From assembly GCA_041398905.1 (NCBI GenBank), contig JAWKTV010000009.1:186001-250000 (forward strand): a DNA stretch of 64,000 nucleotides, in the 5' to 3' direction. The number at the start of each line of letters is the position of its first letter. Position 1 is the stretch's first letter. Positions 10,619 to 21,056 of the stretch are shown piece after piece. Made by a program: the position numbers and the translations under genes. The notes beneath the pieces are model-generated. The model saw only the letters and a program-made list of their open reading frames with translations, made no database searches and was not told the DNA's origin. Source of the DNA: JAWKTV01 sp041398905. GTDB lineage: Bacteria; Planctomycetota; Planctomycetia; Planctomycetales; Planctomycetaceae.

Positions 10619-12000
10619 ATGCCGCAACACGATCTGATCGTTATTGGAGGAGGCCCCGGCGGCTATGTCGCCGCCATTCGTGCCGCGCAGTTGGGTAAGC
10701 AGGTCGCCTGCGTTGAGCTGGAGCCGCAACTCGGCGGCACCTGCTTGCGCGTCGGCTGCATACCGTCGAAGGCGCTGCTTGAATCGAGTCATCTGTACGA
10801 GCACGCCAGCCATCTTGCGGACCGCGGCATCACCGTGGGCAAGGTCTCGCTCGATCTGCCGGCGATGATGCAGCACAAGCAGAAGGTCGTGCAGACCCTG
10901 TGCGGCGGCATCGATGGACTCTTCAAGAAGAACAAAATCACGCGGTATGTCGGCCGTGGCCGACTCGATGGTCCGGGCCGCGTGGTGGTGGAAGGCAAGG
11001 ACAAGACCGAGACGCTGGAAGCGAAGCACATCATCATCGCGACGGGCAGCCAGCCGGCGACCCTGCCGGGGATCGAGATCGACGGCGAGCACGTTGGATC
11101 GAGCACCGAAGCGCTGGCGTTCGACGAAGTTCCCAAGCACCTCGTCGTGATCGGTGCCGGCTATATCGGTCTGGAGATGGGAACGGTCTGGCGACGTCTG
11201 GGATCGCAGGTCACCGTGCTGGAGTATCTTGACCGCATCCTGCCCGGCATGGATGCCGAGACGGCTGCGGACGCTCTGAAGATCTTCAAGAAGCAGGGCC
11301 TCGAATTCCGGCTGGGCTGCAAGGTCACCGGCGTCAAAACGGCCAAGAAGTGGTGCGACGTCGAGATTGATGGGCAGGATCCGATTCGCTGTGACCGCGT
11401 GCTGATGGCGGTCGGCCGCAAGCCCAATACCGAGGGGCTGGGACTCGCCAGCTGCGAAATCGAAACCAATCAGCGCGGGTTCATCCCGGTGGGCAGCCAC
11501 TTCGAAACGACTGCACAAGGCGTCTTCGCGATCGGCGATGTCATCGGCGGCGCGATGCTCGCGCACAAGGCCGAGGAAGAAGGGATTGCCTGCGTCGAGC
11601 ACCTGTACTCAGGCTATGGCCATATCGACTACGGCACGATCCCTGGCGTGGTTTACACGGAGCCGGAGATCGCGACCGTCGGCAAGACGGAAGAAGCGCT
11701 GCAGGCCGCGGGAATTGCCTACCGTAAAGGCGTGTTCCCGTTCCTCGCCAACGGCCGTGCCCGTGCGAGTGGGCAGACCGATGGCAAGGTCAAGATCCTC
11801 GCGGACGCGAAGACGGATCGAGTGCTGGGGGTTCACATCATCGGCCAGCACGCGGGTGAACTGATCGCCGAGTGCGCGTGGCGATGAGCTTTGGCGCATC
11901 AAGCGAAGACATCGCCCGCTGTTCGCATGCCCATCCCACGCTTGCGGAGGCGGTGAAGGAAGCGGCCTTCGCGGTCGATGGCCGCGCGATCCACTTCTAG
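10619..12000 (+). CDS. lpdA: Dihydrolipoamide dehydrogenase (E3), frameshifted near the 3' end
   Basis: FAD-dependent E3 subunit of 2-oxoacid dehydrogenase or glycine-cleavage complexes, which re-oxidises dihydrolipoamide with NAD+. The N-terminus IGGGPGGYVAAIRAAQLG binds FAD. The redox disulfide is in GGTCLRVGCIPSK, the NAD site is VIGAGYIGLEMG, and FAIGDVIGGAMLAHKAEEEG is the second FAD motif. The frame is lost at 11876, where one missing C gives a premature stop. The next frame supplies VAMSFGASSEDIARC and SHAHPTLAEAVKEAA with the catalytic His-Glu motif (HPT...E), ending at 12000. Corrected length is about 460 residues, normal for E3. No E1 or E2 genes are adjacent. Confidence 0.94.
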
Positions 12001-12330
12001 CCAGCGCGCGACGCGCGGGCTCTGTCAAGGTGGCGCGGTCCGCGGCGCGTGGCACTCGCAGGTCGAATGTGCCAATCGGGTATGCCGGCTGGTTGTAGCG
12101 GTCAGCGCGAATGCGCGGAGCTGGCGCTGGTTCGGTCGCGGTGCCGATTGATACGCCGGTAAGTCCGCAGATGATCCGCTGGAATCGTGATGTTGATTCC
12201 GGGAAACATCGTCGATGAACAGAATCATGTGTTAGCCTTGGAACGTGGAGCTTCCTCTGCTTTCACAGACGGGCCAGACACGAGTTGAACGGACCGAGGT
12301 TCATTCCACTCCCAAACGGGGATCGCCGCT
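12001..12330 (+). other. Intergenic stretch, no gene seen
   Basis: Bases 12001-12330 separate lpdA from the Swt1/HEPN gene. The short open frames on both strands have no recognisable domain or ribosome-binding site, and I saw no RNA gene or strong hairpin. Confidence 0.5.
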
Positions 12331-13038
12331 GTGGCATCCAATCGCGAACGAGTCACGCAAGGTCTTGAGCTGCTGACCGGCGGCATGAGTGCCTTCGTCG
12401 AGAAGCAACTGCGCTCCGTGCACGGGGATCGCTGGATCGACGCTGCGCGTGGCAGTTTTCGCGACGATCGCGCCCGGACCGGCGAGAACGGTGAGTCCTT
12501 CCAGTGGGACGCCCACGCCCTGTTGACGGTGATGTGGGACCAGTGGAACACCTGCTTCCGCACCGTGCTCGGCCATACCGAGCGGAGCCTCGTCAGCGAG
12601 TTGCGGGAGTTTCGCAATCGCTGGGCGCATCAAGGCTCGTTCGACTTCGACGACACCTACCGCGTGCTCGACAGCGTCCGCAGGCTGCTGCTGGCGGCCG
12701 AGTCGCCGAGGCTCCCTGACATTCAGTCGGAGAAGCAGGATCTGATTGAGAGCCACGTCGCCGAACAGGTCAACTCGCAGCTCCTGCAGGCCTCGTTCAA
12801 GAAGAATAAACTCTGGGTGATCGCGATCTATCTGATCTGCTGCGTCACCCTCGTCGGCTATCTGATCGCCTATGCGAACGACAGCACGATGTTCGTCGTG
12901 ACGATCATCAGCCTGTTATTCGTGTATCTGTGCTATCAGCAGTTCAAGCTCGACCCGCCCCTGCTGTACGGCCCGAGGGAATGCGGTCGTTGTCACCGGA
13001 TCATCTATCGCAAGTCCTGCCCCTACTGCACGGACTGA
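12331..13038 (+). CDS. Swt1-family HEPN protein with two membrane helices and zinc ribbon
   Basis: A 235-residue protein starting with GTG. Residues 5-125 match the Swt1-type HEPN domain: GLELLTGGMSAFVEKQL, then ALLTVMWDQWNTCFRTVLGH and SLVSELREFRNRWAHQ. The last contains the R-x4-H motif (Arg95, His100) typical of HEPN ribonucleases. Two hydrophobic helices follow (about 161-181 and 186-203), and the C-terminus ends in a zinc-ribbon pattern (Cys218-x2-Cys221 and Cys230-x2-Cys233). HEPN domains are common in toxin-antitoxin and defence proteins, but here there is no partner antitoxin, helicase or nuclease gene nearby. The function is unknown. It is the last plus-strand gene before a convergent hsp20. 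Confidence 0.75.
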   Translation: MASNRERVTQGLELLTGGMSAFVEKQLRSVHGDRWIDAARGSFRDDRARTGENGESFQWDAHALLTVMWDQWNTCFRTVLGHTERSLVSELREFRNRWAHQGSFDFDDTYRVLDSVRRLLLAAESPRLPDIQSEKQDLIESHVAEQVNSQLLQASFKKNKLWVIAIYLICCVTLVGYLIAYANDSTMFVVTIISLLFVYLCYQQFKLDPPLLYGPRECGRCHRIIYRKSCPYCTD

Positions 13039-13063
13039 GCATGCACTGCCAAGCTGGGGACGA

Positions 13064-13103
13064 CACGCCGACCTCCGGCGATCGACTGCCAGCGGTCGGC
13101 GTG
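13064..13103. terminator. Hairpin between convergent genes
   Basis: A perfect 10-bp inverted repeat (CACGCCGACC and its complement) around a 20-base loop lies between the 3' ends of the Swt1/HEPN gene (plus) and hsp20 (minus). Its position suits a two-way terminator, although there is no T run. Confidence 0.4.
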
Positions 13104-13113
13104 GCCGCGTCAC

Positions 13114-13598
13114 TCAGATCTGCGGACTGGCTCCGCCCGTCTGCACGGGATCTTGCGAGCACGTTCCTGCTCGGTCTTGCGGATCCGGACATGCAGCACT
13201 CCATCGGCGCAGGTCGCGCTGATCGTGTCGGGATCGACACTCGCCGGCAGCGGGATCGAACGCTGGAACTCGCCAACCGGCCGCTCGGCGACATGAGATT
13301 CGCCCGCTTCGCCCAGATCGAGCGACGGCCAACTGCCATGAATCGACAGCATGTGGCCGGTCAACGTCAGCTCCACCTGATCGCCGCGAACGCCCGGCAG
13401 GCTCACGTAGACCTCCACCTGATCGGGGAGTTCCACGATGTCGATCGGCGGCGTCCACGTACGACCGGACCGCAGCCCGATCGCATCGATGGCGCGTTCC
13501 CCCTGCGAGCGGGCCAGCTCCATCCACTTGTCGAGTTCGTTCCGCAAGCGTTCCACGGACGACGAGATCGGCCCTTCGGGCTTGACTGAAGCTGACAT
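13114..13598 (-). CDS. Small heat-shock protein, Hsp20/alpha-crystallin family (frameshifted at 3' end)
   Basis: An ATP-independent holdase chaperone of about 161 residues. The alpha-crystallin domain runs from WTPPIDIVELPDQVEVYVSL through GVRGDQVELTLTGHMLSIHG to ADGVLHVRIRK. I chose the ATG at 13598, which has an AGGAG site about 12 bases upstream, rather than the upstream in-frame ATG at 13637. Near 13143 one added base changes the tail to KIPVQTGGASPQI with a stop at 13114. This restores the C-terminal I-x-I/V motif (IPV) that sHsps use for oligomer assembly. It is transcribed towards the HEPN gene. Confidence 0.85.
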
Positions 13599-13721
13599 GC
13601 TGGCGACTCCTGTGAGAGGGATACGTGCTCGCTTCATCCTACGGTGGCGGCGGTACCGCGGAAAGCCGGACGAGAGATTTGGTAGCGGCTGGTCGCGCGA
13701 GTGATCCGCCTGGGCCGATGC

Positions 13722-15011
13722 CTACTTCGCCCCCACGTCATAGCACATCAGGTGATCCTGTTCCCGGAGGAACAGCTTGCCGTCAACCACCGCGGCGTGT
13801 GACCAGCTTTCACGTTCCTGATGCTCGGGGCGGAAGGTGGCGAGCAGTTCGTAATCACTGGGAGTCGCGCGAACGAGGCCGATTGTGCCGTTCTGGTAGC
13901 GGTAGATCAGCACGTCGCCCACACACGTCAGCGCGGCTGAGCCTTCGCCCGCGCCGCGCAGTTTGCCGCCCCACTTCGTCTTCCCGGTCTTCCAGTTGAG
14001 GCAGATCGGGAATCCCTGGCCATGCTGATGTCCGGCGTAGACGTAGTCGCCGATCAGCACCATGCCGCCGTGATGATTCTGGAAGTCGTCCGAGCCGAGG
14101 AAGTACTGCTCGGTGGCGGTGACCGTTCCGCTGCGGCCCTTTGCAAGCTTCAGCAGCACGGCACCGGTGCCATAGCCGCTGGAGGCGAACACGTAATCAC
14201 CGGAGACGAGCGGCGTGGGGATGTTGGCGGTGTCGTTGGCGACCCGGTTGTAGCCCCACAGGAACTTGCCATCGCTGGCCCGCACACCCATCACTCCCCG
14301 GCCGACCAGTTGGACATACTGCTTCACGCCGGCACCTTCGGAGACGACGACCGATGAGTAACCCGGCGCCCGTCGCGACCTCTTTCACCACCGGCCTGCA
14401 CCGGTGTGGTCCAGACCTCCTTGCCGGTCTTCTTGTCGAGTGCCACCAGCATCGCCCGATCGCCGCCGGGGGGTACAGATCACCAGGTTGCCATCCACCA
14501 GCGGCGACTCGCTGTAGCCCCAGCCCGACATCATCCGCCCGCCCCACTCGCTGAAATCGCGATCCCATACGAGCGATCCATCAGCGATGTCCAGGCAGAC
14601 GATCCGGCCATTCGATGCGACCGCGTACACCCGTTCACCGTCGATGCTCGGCGTGCTCCGCGCCCCTTCGTAATCGTGTTTCGGGTTTCCCTGGCTAATC
14701 GCGGCCGACCAGAGGATCTCGCCACTCTCGGTCGAGGCACAAATCACCCGCTGCACCGTCGCGATTGCCGGTGGTGAACACCTTGCCGTCCTTGACCGAC
14801 ACGCTCAGTATCCGCCACCGAAGCCGGTCGTGTGCCACAGCAGCTTCGGCGGGTTCGCATCCCAGTCTGTCCGTACCGACTCGTCATGGGCGATACCATC
14901 CCGCTGCGGCCCGCGCCATTGCGGCCAGTCGGCGGAGGCCGCGGCCGACAGCAGCAGCCCCACGACCAGTCCCCCAGCGCCGGCCACGAACCCATTCAAT
15001 TGACGAGACAT
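13722..15011 (-). CDS. Exported PQQ-repeat beta-propeller protein (BamB-like fold, frameshifted)
   Basis: Three open frames (15011-14805, 14756-14385 and 14327-13722) together make one exported protein of about 430 residues. The start MSRQLNGFVAGAGGLVVGLLLSAAASA is a signal peptide, followed by DWPQWRGPQRDG, the usual N-terminal signature of planctomycete PQQ-repeat proteins. Propeller strands such as GRIVCLDIADGSLVWDR, MGVRASDGKFLWGY and FPICLNWKTGKTKWGG follow. At least three single-base shifts, near 14790, 14470 and 14350, break the frame, and the missing pieces can be read in the adjacent frames. Proteins of this type are periplasmic. No active-site residues for an alcohol dehydrogenase were evident, so enzymatic function is not claimed. 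Confidence 0.8.
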
Positions 15012-15177
15012 ATCGCAATCCTTGTGCGAGAAACTTCGAGACAACAACACGGCCCCACCACCGGAGCCAGCCAACAACCGCCACGACGGCATTCTACCCT
15101 GACATCAACGCCGCTTGAACTCTACAGCCGGCGCGCGGGCGGTCGGGTGCGGCGGCTGATCGATAAGAGCGGGGAGG

Positions 15178-15211
15178 CTCAACGCAGAGGCTCAGAGACA
15201 CGGAGACGCGA
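15178..15211 (+). repeat. Degenerate 'AACGC...GGAGACGC' repeat, copy 1
   Basis: A purine-rich, non-coding stretch beginning AACGC and ending CACGGAGACGC closely resembles bases 20938-20971. Both copies lie between genes. It looks like a member of a low-complexity dispersed repeat. Confidence 0.4.
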
Positions 15212-15223
15212 CATTTCTGTGGC

Positions 15224-16198
15224 TCACGGGACGACGAGGGTGCCCGCTGAGGGTTCGATCGTCAGCTCAACTGGTGTGCAGCCGGCGGGGTCGCCATCGG
15301 CCTGGACGGGCAGTGGCGAGTCACTTTCGATTCGTATTCGTGTGCCCACCGCCCGCTGCACGCCGGAGGCGCGCTCGCTGCTGCCCAACACGACTCGACT
15401 AAGGTCGCGGAGCAACTGGAGTCTCGAGCGATGCGGGAAGACCCGAACGTGCAGCAGTCCGTCGTCGGGCCTTGCCGTGGGCACCAGCGGCAGGCCGAGT
15501 GCATAGCGGCTCAGATTCGCGACGACGGCAAGTCCGCCGACCAGCGGTTCAGGATTGTCGTCGACGAACACCCGGACTTCTGGGAACCGGTAGCCCACGA
15601 GAGTCGCGGCGATTGGACGGAGGTAATGACAGCGGGTGATGTGGCCCCGGCGCGCCTCGTGAGCGCGGCGGATGACTTCCGCGTCGAAGCCGCAGCTTAA
15701 CATGATGCAGAACCGGCCCGCCGCGCTCCCTGTGGCGGCTGTTTCGATCCGTCCCAAATCCACTGCCAGCCTGCGTCCCGTGGCAATCATGCGAGCCACG
15801 AACGAGCCGTCGCGTCGCGGGATGCCAAGCTCTCGGGCGACCAGATTCTCGGTCCCCAGCGGCAGCGGCGCGATCGGGAGCGTGGGGTGCCGATTGACGA
15901 GATCGAGGACCGTGCCATCACCCCCAGCGGCGACAATCGCCAATAGCTGGTCCGGGCGACGTGACCGGACCGCGGCATCCAATGCTACACGGCTCGAGTA
16001 CAGCCGCGGTTCGATCCCTTCACTCCGCAAAGCGCGGATCAGTTCCATGATCGGCCCGTGCTGCCTGCCCGCCCCGGAACGGCGGTTGCGCTGAATCGCG
16101 ACCCACGGCCGCGGCGATTCGTCGGGAGTCGAAAACACGGCGATCAGTAACGATGGTGGGCCGGCCTCGACGGCGGGCCGATCCTGAGTGCCGGTCAT
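15224..16198 (-). CDS. Diacylglycerol-kinase-family lipid kinase (YegS/LCB5-like)
   Basis: A 324-residue protein with the DAGK catalytic domain: IVAAGGDGTVLDLVNRHPT is the nucleotide-binding motif, and PLPLGTENLVARELGIP corresponds to the usual P-x-GT-x-ND segment with Glu before Asn. It also has a C-terminal beta-rich domain (LLHVRVFPH and DGDPAGCTPVELTIEPSA). It would phosphorylate a lipid such as diacylglycerol or a sphingoid base using ATP. The ATG at 16198 overlaps the stop of the upstream membrane-protein gene in an ATGA arrangement, so the two are probably translationally coupled. An upstream extension of the frame overlaps that gene and is rejected. Confidence 0.85.
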   Translation of the reverse strand: MTGTQDRPAVEAGPPSLLIAVFSTPDESPRPWVAIQRNRRSGAGRQHGPIMELIRALRSEGIEPRLYSSRVALDAAVRSRRPDQLLAIVAAGGDGTVLDLVNRHPTLPIAPLPLGTENLVARELGIPRRDGSFVARMIATGRRLAVDLGRIETAATGSAAGRFCIMLSCGFDAEVIRRAHEARRGHITRCHYLRPIAATLVGYRFPEVRVFVDDNPEPLVGGLAVVANLSRYALGLPLVPTARPDDGLLHVRVFPHRSRLQLLRDLSRVVLGSSERASGVQRAVGTRIRIESDSPLPVQADGDPAGCTPVELTIEPSAGTLVVP

Positions 16199-17954
16199 GG
16201 TTGCGAGGCGGGCTGCAACGCATAGACCTGGAATGGTTTCGTCTGATGGACAGGCGTGGCGTCGATCGGTCCATAACGGCTGACGATCAAAAAATTCATG
16301 CCCGTGAGCCGGTGGAGATCGGCGAGATCGTCCTCGGAGATCGAGCCATCGGCCTTCGCCTCGCCACTCCAGCGGACGAGCAGCTTGCGGCGATCCCACC
16401 ATTCGATGATCCCGGCCGCGTCCTGCGGGCAGTTCTTGAAGGAGACGTATTCGGCCCGGTCAGCGTACCAGTTGACGGCCCAAGTCTCGTTCGCCGTGCC
16501 CACGAGCGCGTCCGCGGGTGTGTGCTCGCGAATCCAGCGACACGTCTTGACCCAGGCGGCATGTCTGTCGGCAGGCATGGTGCTCGCGTTTGCGTCGGGT
16601 GCGGGCAGCCATGCCGCGGCGGCGAGCGCGCTGGCCGACAGCACCAGCAGCAAGGGCGGTGCCGTCGACGACCACAAACGACGCAATCCGACATCGAGCA
16701 TCATCGCCCCCGCCGTCGCCACGAACCACGGCAACGCGGCATCGGCGAAGCGGAAGGGGTAGAACTTCAGCAGGGAGGTCCGCCAGCCAGCGAAGCGTTC
16801 CAGCACCCAGTCATCCGCGATCCAGTTAGCTTTGTGCGCGGCCATCGTCCACTCCGGCAGCCAGCCGATGAAGAGGCCGAACGTGGCGATCAGCAGCCTG
16901 CGCCGACGACCGCGCGGCGGGCCGCACGAACCCCGGCGTGCTTCGCCAATATGATTGAGAGCACGATCGACCCCAGCAGCAGTCCGGCGTAATGCTGGTA
17001 CGCGAACCGGGGGAACAGCAGTGGATCGAGGTGATGGCCGAGCCGATGTTCGATGAGGATGCGGTCGGCACGTCGCCCGAGTTCGGGATCGCCGCCGAGC
17101 ACCAGCATCAACGCGGGAATCAAGCCGGGCAGCGCGCCGAGCAGAAACAGCACAACGGACGCGAGCCAATCCTTCCTGGTCGGTGGGACGATGGAACCTC
17201 GAGTGCGAGTGGTCACGGTCGTCGACACATCAGCGGCATCCGGCAGCGGAACTTCGTGACACTGAAGCGGAGTGACGTTGACGGCCGAACCGGCTGCGGA
17301 TCGCAATTGTCTACACAGCAGCGCAAAGCCGACCGACACGACGTACCAGATGCCGACCACCGGGTGGCTGATCGCTCCGCCCGCCAGCGCAGCCGCCGGT
17401 CGCGGGCGATGCTCCAGCAGCAGCGCGGCGGACCAGAGCAGCAACCCGTAGCTGAAGACCTTGCCTTCGATCCCTCCGATGACCCACTCGCCGGAGAAGT
17501 TGCCGATCGCCGACAAGAGACAGAACGCCGCGGCGGAGAGAATCGCGGTCGATCCTCGACCAGTGATGCGGATGCCGCAGCGGGCCCAACCCCAGGCCAG
17601 CACGAGCAGCCCGATTGCTCGGCCGACGTAGGCGGTCGCTTCCAGCGAGAGCAGCCTGGTGAGCCAGCCGACCGTCGCATAAAAGACGAGATGGGGATTC
17701 GACGACTGCAGGAAGAAGTCCCTGGCGCACCAGTCGGAGTCCCACCAGAACTTCGCCTTGCCTAAATAGTGCGGCTCCCCCACCGCCGGCACGGGAGCCC
17801 GTATCAAGCTATGTAGGGCGCAGCACGCGAAGATGATGCAGGCGACGGACACGGTCGTCCGCAGGTCGGGCACTTCGTGACCTTGAATGGTCCGCCGCTG
17901 GGCAACCGGCGGGGCCGTCTCCTGCGGACGTGTCGGCTGGTTGATGGCTCCCAT
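16195..17954 (-). CDS. Multispanning membrane protein, DUF6798-like (frameshifted)
   Basis: Two overlapping open frames (18074-16890 and 17169-16195) form one protein of about 585 residues. The shift is near 16905, where the second frame gives RRRRLLIATFGLFIGWLPEW. The N-terminal part has about eight membrane helices with the motif KFWWDSDWCARDFFLQSSNPH. The soluble C-terminus has WVKTCRWIREHTPADALVGT and VNWYADRAEYVSFKNCPQDAAGIIEWWDR. These features recall the DUF6798 family of planctomycete and cyanobacterial membrane proteins, though this is from memory and not searched. The start at 17954 is uncertain, and 18074 is the longest alternative. It overlaps the lipid kinase start by four bases. 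Confidence 0.7.
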
Positions 17955-18108
17955 CTCCGCTGGCGGTCGCTGCAAGTGCCTGGCCCGTAGAGTCGAACCG
18001 CTTGGGCAAGCTGCACCGTCGGTTGATCCTTTGAGCCAGCTCTGGTCTCGGCTGACGGGCAAGCCGCCGGTCAACCACGAGTCGCGGTGAGGGCCGCGCC
18101 GGGCTGGT

Positions 18109-18300
18109 TCAGGCCTTCTTCGCCTTCGCCTTCTTCACGGGAGCCTTCTTCGCTGGGGCCGGCTTGCTGGCCGCCTTTGCCGGAGCCTTGGCGGGCGTTC
18201 TTGCGGCCTTTGTTGACTTCCCCTTCGCGCCGCCAAAGACCCGATCGTAGTTCTCCCAGAACTTGGGAGTCGTACCCGTCCGCACAATAGGACCGCTCAT
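18109..18300 (-). CDS. Small basic protein with Lys/Ala/Pro-rich tail
   Basis: A 63-residue protein. The N-terminus MSGPIVRTGTTPKFWENYD has a conserved look, and the remainder is a repetitive Lys-Ala-Pro tail (KAPAKAASKPAPAKKAPVKKAKAKKA) like those of histone H1-like or DNA/RNA-binding tails. The ATG at 18300 is preceded by GGAAG. I recall similar short proteins in other planctomycetes but do not know a function. It stands alone between the DUF6798-like gene and the second EF-G. Nucleic-acid binding is inferred only from charge. Confidence 0.65.
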   Translation of the reverse strand: MSGPIVRTGTTPKFWENYDRVFGGAKGKSTKAARTPAKAPAKAASKPAPAKKAPVKKAKAKKA

Positions 18301-18559
18301 TGCAACTTCCACACCTGTTGTTTCGCGGTGCGATGCGGTTCCACACGAAGCCGATCACATTCGCCTTAGATTCTCGCCGCTGTTGTCGTCGCGACAGGTG
18401 GAGATGTCAAGCGGCGGTCACAGCAGTCGATCGGGATGTGGTCAGCGACCCGGACAGGCCGACGTGACCGGATCGCGACGGCGGACCGCCTCCGCGACGC
18501 ATTGACGCGGCCGCACCAACGAGCGGCTGCGTCGTGGAAGCGGCCGGTCGACGATGGCA

Positions 18560-20662
18560 TCAGTGTTCTTCTTCCTCAATCTTCTTGGCCGCGCTGACGA
18601 TTTTCTGCTGCTCGTTGGGCGGAACCATTTCGTAGTGGCTGAAGTGCATCGAGAAGGAGCCTTGACCCGCAGTGTGGCTCGACAACGAGCGGGCATAGGT
18701 CATCACCTCCGCCAGCGGGGCCTTGGCCTTGATGAGGGTGAAACCGCCGGGCAGTTCCTCCATCCCCTCCATGCGGCCGCGACGGGTGTTGAGGTCGCTG
18801 GTGACCTCGCCGATCTTGTCGCCCGGCACGGCGATTTCGAGTTCGACGATTGGTTCGAGGAGCGTCGGCCGAGCTTCGTTGAAGATGTTCCGCAGGCACA
18901 TGCTTGCGGCGATCTTGAACGCGGTTTCGTTCGAGTCGACCGGATGGTCCTTGCCGAAGAACAGTTCCACCACGATGTCCTGAATCTGAAAGCCGGCGAG
19001 GCAACCTCTGGTGAGCCGCTCGCGAACACCTTTCTCCACGGCGGGAATGTACTGATTCGGGACTGAACCGCCGGTGACTCGGTCGATGAAGCAGAAATTG
19101 AGGCCGGCGTCGTAGTGGTAGTGCCGCAGGCTCGGGAACCGATCCTTGGTGAAGTACTCTTCCGGATTGATCCCCTGCGGGCAATGCGACACCCGCAGGT
19201 GGACTTCGGCGAACTGCCCCGAGCCGCCCGACTGCTTCTTGTGCCGGTAGCTCCCTTCCGCGTCGCCGCTGACGGTCTCGCGGTAGGGGACTTTGGGCGG
19301 GTGAGTGATGATCTGCACGTGGTCGCGGAGTTCGAGACGATGTTGAATGAGCTGCAGATGCAGTTCGCTCATGCCGTGCATCACCATCTCGTGCGTCTGC
19401 TCCTCGCGATGAACGATGAAGCAGGGATCCTCCTCCTCGATCTTGTGCAGGGCAGTCGAGATCTTCGCCTGATCAGCTTGCGTCTTCGGTTCGACCGCGA
19501 GGCCGATCATCGGCTCCGGGAACGGATCTTCGGTAGCGCGACTCCGTCGACTCCCTTGAGCAGCAGGTCGCCGGTGTGCAGGTCGTCGACTTTGACGATC
19601 GCCACAATCTCTCCCGGTCCGGCGTGATCGATCGCGTCAGTGTGGCTCCCCTGCACGTCGAGAATCTGCGTGAGCTTCACCGACTTGCCCGTCCGCGAGC
19701 GTGATCGTTGAGTCCTTGTGCAGCGTGCCGGAGTACCCGCAGGTAACTCATCTTCGCGACAAACGGGTCGATGCGGGTCTTGAACACCTGCGCGATGACC
19801 GGTCCCTCCGGGTCGGGCAGTATCGCAAAGTCGGCCCCCCCCGCTTCGCCGTGCGAACGATGGCGGTGGGAGACGGCGCATAGCGGACAATGCCATCAAT
19901 CAACTCTTTCACGCCAATCCCCGACTTGGCGGCGGTGCAGAAGATCGGGATTAGGCTGCCATCGGCAATGGCGTGACCAATCGCCCCGGCGAGTTCTTCA
20001 GGAGTCAACTGTCCCGATTCGAGGTATCGTTCCATCAGCCCTTCGTCCCACTCGACGGCCGCGTCGATCACCTGCTGGCCAGCCTCCTGGGGATTCATTA
20101 CGGCCCCGGCGGGGGCGGCGGACTTGTCGAGCGTGCTGACGACACCCGTGAGGTCGTGCCCCAGTCCCACCGGCACATTGAACAGCGAGCAGGCGGGGCC
20201 GAACATCTCGCGGATCGTATTGACCAGTCCGTCGAAGTTGATGTTCTCGTGATCGCAGCGATTGATCACGATCATGCGGGCGACCCCCGCGTCGCCCGCA
20301 TACTTGAAGAACTTACGCGTATTGGCGGCGATCCCCGAGTGTGCGTCGATGACGATGATGGCGGTGTCGACGGCCCGCAGCGCACCCATCCCCTGTCCGA
20401 CAAAATCCGGCATACCGGGAACGTCGATCAGATTGACCCGGACGTCTCCGGAATCGAAGTGAGCGACCGCCGAAACGATCGAGTGCTTGCGGGTCTTCTC
20501 TTCATCCTCGGTGTCGAGCAGGCTGTTTCCTTCATCGACACAGCCCGCCCGCGAGTTCTTTCCAGCCGCGAACAGCATGTGGTCGGCCAGGGTCGTCTTT
20601 CCGCTGCCACCGTGACCAACCAACGCGACATTTCTAACGTTGTCAACCGCGAACCGGGCCAT
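18560..20662 (-). CDS. EF-G-like translation GTPase, second copy (frameshifted)
   Basis: A full-length EF-G-type GTPase of about 700 residues. G1 is GHGGSGKTTL, G3 DVPGMPDF, and G4 NRCD, where classic EF-G has NKxD. The domain II strand GKSVKLTQILDVQGSHTD, domain III SELHLQLIQHRL, domain IV KVPYRETVSGDAEGSYRHKKQ, and domain V ELEIAVPGDKIGEVTSDLNTR follow. The frame breaks near 19840, 19710 and 19520, and conserved pieces lie in the other frames. The start MARFAVDN at 20662 is chosen because the upstream extension is unrelated. It clearly differs from the EF-G at 1-832. Planctomycetes are known to carry duplicated EF-Gs with separated translocation and recycling roles, and this may be one of those. 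Which role is not decidable here. Confidence 0.88.
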
Positions 20663-21056
20663 GGGAGCACGCTCCTTGTTCGAGATTTCAACCCGCTGGC
20701 GGGCCTGCAGGAGCGAGGTCAACCGGCGAGCCGGGGTCGCCCGCGTCGATCGCAATGAAGGCCGCGATCAGCGGGCAGATCAGACAGGACTGACCACCAT
20801 GCTAACGCATCAGTGAATACTGTTCCACCTTTCCGCGCGAAGCAGCAGACCGCACCAGCGCAATTAACGCCCATACCAGCACAGAGCGCAAGCAAGCCCC
20901 ACGGCACGCAGTCACCGAATGATGGATGCAAGCAAGTTGAACGCCAAGGCGGAGAGGCGCGGAGACGCAAGGGCGCGAATCAGCGGCGCGAAGCTGCCGC
21001 TACCCGGCTGTCGGCAGGACAGGCGACGGACAGGCACGAGCTGCGATCACCTGGCG
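20663..21056. other. Intergenic stretch between the second EF-G and pfkA
   Basis: It holds the purine-rich repeat at 20938-20971. I saw no credible coding region. The EF-G promoter should lie in the right part, but no clear -35/-10 pair could be assigned. Confidence 0.5.
20938..20971 (+). repeat. Degenerate 'AACGC...GGAGACGC' repeat, copy 2
   Basis: It begins GAACGCCAAGGC and ends CGCGGAGACGCAAG. It matches the stretch at 15178-15211 in most positions. It lies in the non-coding gap between pfkA and the second EF-G. Confidence 0.4.
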
